From: Notospermus geniculatus
Taxonomy: Eukaryota > Nemertea > Pilidiophora > Heteronemertea > Lineidae
Direction of reading: 5' to 3'
DNA: 64,000 bases
Assembly (NCBI GenBank): GCA_002633025.1
Contig: NMRB01000850.1
Location: 17,733-81,732, forward strand
Below the pieces are notes generated by a model. The model was given only the letters and a program-made list of their open reading frames with translations, was not told the origin of the DNA and made no database searches. Within the stretch, counting starts at the first letter, position 1. Each line of letters starts with the position of its first letter. Position numbers and translations under genes: made by a program. Below are positions 57,741 through 64,000 of the stretch, piece by piece.

Positions 57741-58590
57741 ATTTCGCCAAATTGCATTTCGCCAAATTCCCAATTCGCCAAAAAAAGTTTCATTTCGCCA
57801 AATTCCCATTTGGCCAAATTCCCAAATCGGCAAATTCCCATTTTGCCAAATTCCCAATTTGCCAAATTCCCATTTCGCCAAATTCCCATTTTGCCAAATT
57901 CCCGTTTTGCCAAATTCCCATTTTGCCAAATTTGTTATTCAGGCTATAACCCCTAATCTAATGGACTGATCCAATGCAAAATACTTCAAAATAGAGGGTT
58001 AGGGTTAGGATAAGGCCCTTGGGTATCAAACTGTTTCACTCAGGGTTTGGAAGGGATGGGGCTGATGTCTTCACCTTCAAAAAGGATGGGTGTAATTTGC
58101 CACACCCAAGGTTACACAACTCTAGCAGTGTTTGTTCCCTTGACTATATCTGTGAAAACAAAGCGAATTAGAAAAAAAGAAACTAAGAAACGCATCTTTT
58201 CTCTGAAAGTTTGCACTATTTCTTCGTCTGAAAAAGATCGTTGAAGAGTTCACCTAGAAAATAACATCAGTCTTCTTTGGAATGAATACCATGGCATTCG
58301 CTTTATCAAACTTCTAAGCCTGCTCCAAAAGTTGTTAATATTTGGAACGATTCATTTTGAAACAACACAGGGGTGTCAAGTAAATTTTTGGCGAAACGGA
58401 ATTTGGTGAAACGGGAATTTGGCCAAATGGGAATTTGGTGAAATGGGAATTTGGCGAAATGGGAATTTGGCGAATTGGGAATTTGGCAATGTGGGAATTT
58501 GGCGATTTGGGAATTTGGCCAAATGGGAATTTGGCCAAATGGGATATGGCGAAATGGGATTTGGCAAAATGGGATTTGGCCAAATGGGAA
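57741..58590. mobile_element. foldback with 16-bp minisatellite arms
   Basis: The left arm (57741-57933) repeats GCCAAATTCCCATTTT about twelve times; the right arm (58388-58590) is its complement GGGAATTTGGC.AAAT. A 450-bp unique spacer lies between. The 16-bp period leaves all frames open as 16-residue repeats, which explains the many frames here. The arrangement resembles foldback transposons, whose inverted repeats are themselves tandem arrays. Confidence 0.8.
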
Positions 58591-58796
58591 GTCACCCGAT
58601 CCGTCACGACGTCATTTAGAACTGTGGACGTTGCGTCATGAGAAAGTTACCTGCATACTTCTGTCGCGTTCCCCGCGTTGCTTAGCGACTCATAGGAAAC
58701 TCAAAATGTAAACACGGAAGACAGCTTGACAGTTTGACAGCTGACTGAGCGTCTCATCGTGTTTTATTGTATAAAATTCCTCCAAACCCTGATAAA

Positions 58797-58979
58797 ATGG
58801 TGCAAACTTGTGTTGTCAGCGGGTGCAAGTCACGCGCTGCCAAGGGAAATGGCATAGAATTCCAGATGAAGACGAATTTCCGTCATTAAGAGCACGGTGG
58901 TTGCAGGCCCTCCAACCCGAAGATGACGACCGTTTAGGCCTACATGGGTGTCGTGTTTGCTCACTGCATTTTGTATTAG
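58797..58979 (+). pseudogene. THAP-type zinc-finger exon with frameshift
   Basis: ATG at 58797 begins MVQTCVVSGCKSRAAKGNG, with the C-x4-C pair that opens a THAP domain. That frame soon stops. The next frame continues with HRIPDEDEFPSLRARWLQAL and CRVCSLHF, giving the conserved Trp and the closing C-x2-H-F. A C2CH order with W between fits THAP DNA-binding domains. Overlapping wording at ATAGAATTCC suggests a short deletion between near-repeats, or an assembly error. A splice donor TTAG|GTATAC follows at 58980. THAP domains occur in host regulators and in P-type transposases; which applies cannot be told. Confidence 0.6.
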
Positions 58980-58981
58980 GT

Positions 58982-60111
58982 ATACGTAATGTTAAGGAAA
59001 TATCTTTATAGAAGTGCTCTAGTTAAACCCCGAGGCATCATTATTCGGAAGCGGCAAACTATGTGCGCAGCCATGATAAATTGTAAGAGGTGCTAGCTAG
59101 CGTCACTCTGACAACCAACCACCTAGCGGAACGACAAGAAACTAGGAATTCGGGCCACTACCATGTTGGGCGTGGAAATAATGAGTACTCCCGATTATGC
59201 CATTTACGATTATGTTATGCTTTATCCAGTAAGCCATATTGAACAACGTGTTGACTAAAAACTAAAACACTAACTGAAATGCATTTACATCAGCAGAGGT
59301 CTAACAACATCCACGTGACCGGCGGAACATGTAGCAGAGATCTAACAACATCCACGTGACCCGCCAATTCTGCCAGACTCACTTTTCTCACAATCAATTA
59401 CGTTGAAATATACATATAAATGCACAAACTATAAAACAGAGGCTCATCTGATAACAGTAGGATCAGTAGCGACCAGTAGAAGGCATTTTTACATGTCAGA
59501 CTGGGAAACATGTCATTGTTACTAACATTATTAAAAATGGCATGCTTCTGAATCTGAATTATCAACACGATATGCACTTAATGCCGAATGGGCACAAACT
59601 CAACCTGAGAAATATCCAGTTGACCTTTCCGAGTGTGCACCAAGTAAATTCACATATAAAAGAGAAACAATGAACACACATGCACCTTATGATAAAACAT
59701 TAGATAGGCCCACGGGTTATTTTTCCACAGCAAAGAACTCGAAAATAAAAGTACGCATTCTAGCTTGGACCGCGAGGCCGTGAAGTTATATATGACGTCA
59801 TATATCGCATCGTCTGATTGGATAAAATACCAGTAATCATGTGTACGTTTTTCCAATTGATAAACTTGTCTATCTAAAGAGAACGAAAAATTACATGCAA
59901 ACGAGACATCGGGATAAATCACAAGGTAAAGTGGAACCTCTAATGACACACTGTAAATCCAGGTGACGCGTTTAGCGTTTAGTTTTGTGTTTACGAAAAC
60001 ACAACTTAACACATTACGTGAATATAACTGAACATATCATCAGGAGAGGCGTTCTATCCGCCTAGAAACATACGTCTTGTTGCCTAAAATGCCGAAATAT
60101 GTAATTTGTTT
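58982..60111. other. non-coding stretch
   Basis: Two near-copies of TCTAACAACATCCACGTGACC lie at about 59300 and 59340. The frame at 59650-60012 (minus) has no recognised motif. Confidence 0.35.
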
Positions 60112-60922
60112 TACTGTAAATCTAAAGTCTAAACACGAAACTAAACGGGAATATGCAACACTTTTTAAACATCTAAACGTGATTAGTTTTCCATTAGAAA
60201 TGGACAGATGACCTAAACACCGTGACCGCATTTAGAAAACAGTAAATTTAAATGCCTTGTAAATGTCTTGTTTAAGTTATAAACATCTCGTTCAGTTTCC
60301 CCTAAACACGAAACATGAAGGAATCCTGAACATCGTGTTTAGGGCTGGTTCACGGCTCGGGTGGAATTGGTCAAATTTGTCGTTCGCTATATCTCCCGCC
60401 GGCGAATTTTTTGGTATAAAACCAATCAGATGGCAGTATGACGTACAGTATACAATACTGTTTGTTACACCATGGCCCGTATGCATAAAGGTGGAATAAA
60501 CTTATTCCAGGTATAACTTCACGCTTTAACGTTCAGGAGGAAATACATGTAATACAGTAGACAGGTTTTCCGAATTACCCAAAGAAAAATTCCAGGCCAG
60601 GGCGTGTAGCCCCAGTGGCGTAGTGGTTAGAGCGTTGGTCCAGATTATGCATGTTGGTGGGCCCTGGATCGAATCTCCCTGCCGGTATTATTCACTCTTT
60701 ACTGCGTGCCTTTTTATACTTTTTTCCTTCATCTTCCAACGCTTTTTTGTCACTTTTTCAGTCTAAATCAGTCGGTTTAATAATTATTTGCCGTCATGGA
60801 AACACATTAATCTATTTCGTTGGAATATGGAGAACTAAACGCGTTTAGATGTTTAAAATATGTTGCATATTCCCGTTTAGTTTCGTGTTCAGACTTTAAA
60901 CACTTTAGATTTACAGTGCACC
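60112..60922. mobile_element. foldback element enclosing a tRNA-like insert
   Basis: ACTGTAAATCTAAAGT, ACACGAAACTAAACGGGAAT and TTTTTAAACATCTAAACG on the left match complements at 60838-60922. Unpaired interior about 650 bp. Confidence 0.7.
60607..60690 (+). repeat. tRNA-like SINE head
   Basis: A-box-like GTGGCGTAGTGGTTAGAGCG and B-box-like GGATCGAATCT at tRNA spacing, but no good cloverleaf or anticodon arm. Likely a SINE head inside the foldback element. Confidence 0.5.
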
Positions 60923-61615
60923 TTTGCTAGAAAAAAAGGTCGAAAAAGTGATACATCAGAGAAATATGATGCATGATGCAGAAATACTCTAGATTCGTTC
61001 TTCTAAGGTTACTTCATATATTCATGCTGTAGGTTTAGGCCTAGCCCACAATATAGCCCACACAAAGAATTTATTGATTCTGATTCAACATAACTGACCA
61101 ATGAGTGAGTCTTGCGTTACTTGCACTGGGCTGCGAAGACTGCTTTGTTGGCAGGCACTATTAAAAGAGTGTCTGTTACAATCACTATTCCCTTATGAAG
61201 ACAACGATGTCAATAATCTGTAGTCGGATAAATCAGTCTTCAATAGCCCTTTCCCTCCTCGCCTGTCAGTCACATTGAACAGCTCTTTAATTTGCCATGA
61301 ATATTCAATAGGGTAGGCGGTCATATGGATGTTCAGTGAAGTAACCTTAGAAGAATGAATCTAGAGTATGACCAACAATATGAACGTTCATATGGAACAA
61401 ACCGTGTTAAAGCTGACGTGAACGAACAAAAAGCCCCCATGCGACGGGCAAGAGAATTGCAAACGCCCTGCAAACACCTCAAACGAAGGTTCGGAACATG
61501 ATAGGCCCCACGACACCAGGAGGGCGCCACCTTATTTATCTTCGAGCTTTCGAGGTGTCAACATCCTTTGGTGAGCTCCTGCTGAACATTTTTTTTTCAA
61601 AGAAAAAATGTTGTC

Positions 61616-61680
61616 CCAGCTAGGAATCGAACCCGCGCCTTGTTATCTCCGTTCCACCGTCTCCCCCGTTCGGCCACCGA
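61616..61680 (-). repeat. tRNA-like unit
   Basis: On the minus strand: A-box-like GGTGGCCGAACGGGGGAGAC and B-box GGGTTCGATTCC. No convincing anticodon stem. Pseudo-tRNA or SINE head. Confidence 0.45.
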
Positions 61681-61781
61681 ACTTGTTGGAGGACTTCTCA
61701 TGTTTTCTCTTATTCGTAGTATTATTTACGTAAGTCGAAGCCCTACGTCTATGACAAACACAAATCATGTCCCTGTCAGCT

Positions 61782-61850
61782 GGCTCGTTGGCCGAGTGGA
61801 TAGAGTATTGGACTACAGATCAGAAGGCCGACGGTTCGAATCTCGTCTAA
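61782..61850 (+). repeat. tRNA-like unit
   Basis: GGCTCGTTGGCCGAGTGGAT (A-box) and GGTTCGAATCT (B-box) with a poorly paired anticodon arm (loop CTACAGA). The acceptor does not close. It is probably not a functional tRNA. Confidence 0.45.
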
Positions 61851-62110
61851 ATAACTACAGTTTTTTTTCTTTGAGTAGTGTAAGAGGTATGCGGAGATGT
61901 TGACAGCTCTGTTGCCTTAAGGCAAATAAGGTGGCGCCCTCCTGGCGTCGTGGGGTCTATCATGTTCTGAGCCTTCGTTTGAGGTGTTTGCAGGGCGTTT
62001 GCAATTCTCTTGCTCGTCGCAAGGGGGCTTTTTGTTCGTTCACGTCAGCTTTAAAGTTGTCCCAGTAGTGTTTCAAATAGGCCATTCAAGGGATCAGGTG
62101 TCAGTAAATT

Positions 62111-62654
62111 TACTGTATAATATAACTTATCCGGCCACCACGGCCAACCTGCAAATCACGCAAATTATTGACTATACACGATCCAGGCCAAGTTATGAAA
62201 GGTCCTAGTCAGGGTTACACATCAGTTGGCGGGTTTCTTTTCAACGGCAGACCGCAGCTTTATTCCACAGTAGGCCTAGGTTTAATGGGCATCCTACATG
62301 TAGCTACGATAGAGGGCAGCACACCGAAACTCGGCCCTTTACAATGGACGGCTTTTGTGTGGGAAATTGATCAGGACCGAGTTGCCAGTTTCATTTCTAT
62401 AGATTTAACCACTGGTGACACCTATTGAGGCAGTGAGCTAGGGTCCTCATTGGACATCATTTACAAATCGTAGGCTACTGGTCAGTAGAAGTCAGCGGGA
62501 TAACCATTACGATACTCACCAGGCATAAGACGATTTCCATTGAACATGTAACCCTGACTAGGCCTTTCATAACTTGGCCTGGATCGTGTATAGTCAATAA
62601 TTTGCGTGGTTTGCAGGTTGGCCGTGGTGGCCGGATAAGTCATATTATACAGTA
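62111..62654. mobile_element. foldback element with ~105-bp arms
   Basis: TACTGTATAATATAACTTAT, CCGGCCACCACGGCCAACC and GACTATACACGATCCAGGCC are mirrored exactly or nearly at 62549-62654. The 330-bp centre holds an 86-codon frame without a recognised motif. The high arm identity suggests recent activity. Confidence 0.8.
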
Positions 62655-62771
62655 TGTCCATGACTGTACATGTTGAGGTAGTTTTGACCTATGTAAATTG
62701 TTTACCAGGACATAAATCTTACGAAGAATCTCACAATTTTCTTATTGAGTTTGTCTTGGTAAGACTTTTCT

Positions 62772-63264
62772 TACGGTGGCCCATACATGCCATGTATATA
62801 TTTTTATCCACATTACAAAATTCTGAACATTATTGTATTTTTGCCTCAAATTTCCACCCGGGTGGAAAACATTTCCACACGGGTGTAAAACATTTCCACA
62901 CGGGTGTAAAACATTTCCACCCGGGTGTAAAACATTTCCAGCCGAGTGGAAAACATTTCACCCAGGTGAAAAACATTGTTTTCCACCCGGGTGAAAATGT
63001 TTTCCACCCGGGTGATAATGTTTTCCATCCGGGTGATAGTGTTTTCCATCCGGGTGATAGTGTTTTCCACCCGGGTGATAGTGTTTTCCACCCAGGTGAT
63101 AGTGTTTTCCACCCGGGTGATAATGTTTTCCACCCGGGTGATAATGTTTTCCACCCGGGTGATAATGTTTTCTAACCGGGTGGAAATCATAGAAAAAATG
63201 CAATAATGTTCAGAATTTTGTAATGCGGATAAAAATATATGCATGGCATGTATGGGCCACCGTA
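62772..63264. mobile_element. TACGG-ended element with CACCCGGGTG minisatellite, 6-bp duplication
   Basis: Ends TACGGTGGCCCATACATG and complement; TTTTCT flanks both sides perfectly (62766-62771 and 63265-63270). Arms of about 90 bp enclose some fifteen units of the self-complementary CACCCGGGTG at a 21-bp period, with inward-facing changes in the spacer. It shares its first 14 bases with the element at 47957. Confidence 0.88.
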
Positions 63265-63829
63265 TTTTCTAAGATGTTTGTAAGAAAAATATCGCTGCGA
63301 TGTTAAAATTTTGTTACAAGAATCTCATGAGTTTCTTGCGAATATCATTCTGCACTGTTAGAAACATCTAACGTAATTTTCTGCAGTTCGGCCACGCTCA
63401 ATTATGCCGGTGTAACGGTACAGAGTGTCCCCTTGTAAAAAGTGTCCACTTCTATTGTTGAATGACGGAATAAGCGGCATGACTATAGAAAACCAATCCC
63501 CAGATATTAGAATGTAACAATAGGATATTTTGTTCCTGGGACAGTTTTTCCTGGGGACATTCTTTCCCTTTACACCTGGAACATTGTTCCCATTGCATAA
63601 TTACCAAGCGTGGCCAATAAAGGTTGGCATTGCGTCACTGCTTCTCGCCACCCGATTGCGTTCTCGGAAGAGGTGAACGTAGAATGAGGCGATTTGTCGT
63701 TTGAATTTGGCATAAGAATGCGAAGTCATTTGGGTCGCATGGATTTCGTTTGTGGATGAAACCATGAAATACTTCAATTCCATTTGGCATGTACTGGGAA
63801 TACCACTGTGACCTACATTTTTGTGTATA
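63265..63829. other. non-coding stretch
   Basis: No gene or repeat recognised. Confidence 0.35.
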
Positions 63830-64000
63830 TCGGGTGGGCCAAAAAAAACGCATCGAACTTCAAATCTTGATTTCTCGACAACTGCCCATTATAATTCAAT
63901 GAAATTTGGTACCGTATCATTTAAAGATGTTTTGTTGAACGTGTGAAATTTTTGCATTGATACCTTTGGTATTAGCACCGTATCACGCAGTTTAAAAATC
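63830..64000 (+). mobile_element. mariner-like terminus, cut by window end
   Basis: TCGGGTGGGCCAAAAAAAACGC after TA matches the tip of the element at 46718 (TCGGGTGGGGCAGAAAAAACG). Only the left end is in view. Confidence 0.6.

Larger units (their letters stand above)
61407..62054. mobile_element. foldback element with ~130-bp arms and two opposed tRNA-like units
   Basis: TTAAAGCTGACGTGAACGAA, GCAAACGCCCTGCAAACACC and GGAGGGCGCCACCTTATTT on the left are mirrored at 61924-62054. Inside are a minus-strand tRNA-like unit (61616-61680, B-box GGGTTCGATTCC) and a plus-strand one (61782-61850, B-box GGTTCGAATCT), facing apart. Confidence 0.8.

Noticed and set aside
57741-57933. Regular spaced repeat that could suggest a CRISPR array
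   Set aside because: Units abut with no variable spacers and the context is an animal genome; it is a minisatellite.
57638-57969. Several overlapping frames with FAKFPI or EFGKMGIW repeats
   Set aside because: The 16-bp minisatellite leaves every frame open; not a gene.
57995-58009. AGGGTTAGGGTTAGG, telomere-like
   Set aside because: Only two units inside a foldback spacer; too short to mean an interstitial telomere.
61782-61850. Possible functional tRNA
   Set aside because: A and B boxes are good, but the acceptor and anticodon stems do not pair and it lies inside a foldback element; called tRNA-like only.
62654-63175. 173-codon frame with HPGDSVF repeats
   Set aside because: It translates the 21-bp palindromic minisatellite of the TACGG element; the antisense frames are equally open.

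Overview
This window looks like nuclear DNA of a marine invertebrate. Intron-bearing coding sequence, Pol III-type tRNA genes, very low gene density and a mosaic of DNA-transposon debris all point to a eukaryote. The many AGGCCTA/TAGGCCTA strings, the TTTAGCTCAC...GTGAGC interspersed repeat and the rva-type integrase gene remind me of echinoderm, hemichordate or cephalochordate genomes; this is a memory-based impression, not a placement. Five isolated single N bases mark unresolved assembly points.

The centrepiece is one long DNA transposon at 23468-34951 (11.5 kb). It has ~480 bp terminal inverted repeats beginning TATGGCAAGCC, is flanked by a perfect 6-bp target duplication (TCCCAG), and sits in an array of a ~147-bp satellite. 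It carries two convergent genes. On the left, on the + strand, is a three-exon DDE integrase with an intact D-D-34-E triad (24032-26393). On the right, on the - strand, is a nine-exon 719-residue protein ending in a complete HECT ubiquitin-ligase domain (34361-28498). All exon joins are GT-AG and in phase. Both genes start about 90-110 bp inside their own terminal repeat, so the same repeat, which carries a CCAAT box and two TGACGTCA palindromes, probably drives both. Two shorter elements at 47957-48495 and 62772-63264 also have TAYGG ends and 6-bp target duplications, with interiors made of palindromic minisatellite; they are candidate non-autonomous relatives.

Layout. 1-22.3 kb: mostly non-coding with tRNA genes (Ile x2, Lys x2, Thr), tRNA-derived SINE-like pieces and small palindromic MITEs. 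22.3-35.7 kb: the large transposon, an orphan copy of its terminus and the satellite. 35.7-46 kb: foldback elements, a 99-bp minisatellite with a Harbinger-like MITE in it, a frameshifted gene of an uncharacterised metazoan family (42.4-43.9 kb), an AT-rich foldback and a 5-bp-TSD hAT-like MITE. 46.7-52.1 kb: a decayed mariner-like element and a nest of palindromic elements inside one another. 52-58.6 kb: tandem repeats, more MITEs and a foldback with 16-bp minisatellite arms. 58.8 kb: a frameshifted THAP-type exon. 59-64 kb: foldback elements with tRNA-like inserts and the start of a second mariner-like terminus.

Apart from the integrase and HECT genes and the tRNAs, I cannot defend any intact host gene. 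Most open frames here are chance frames or translated minisatellites.
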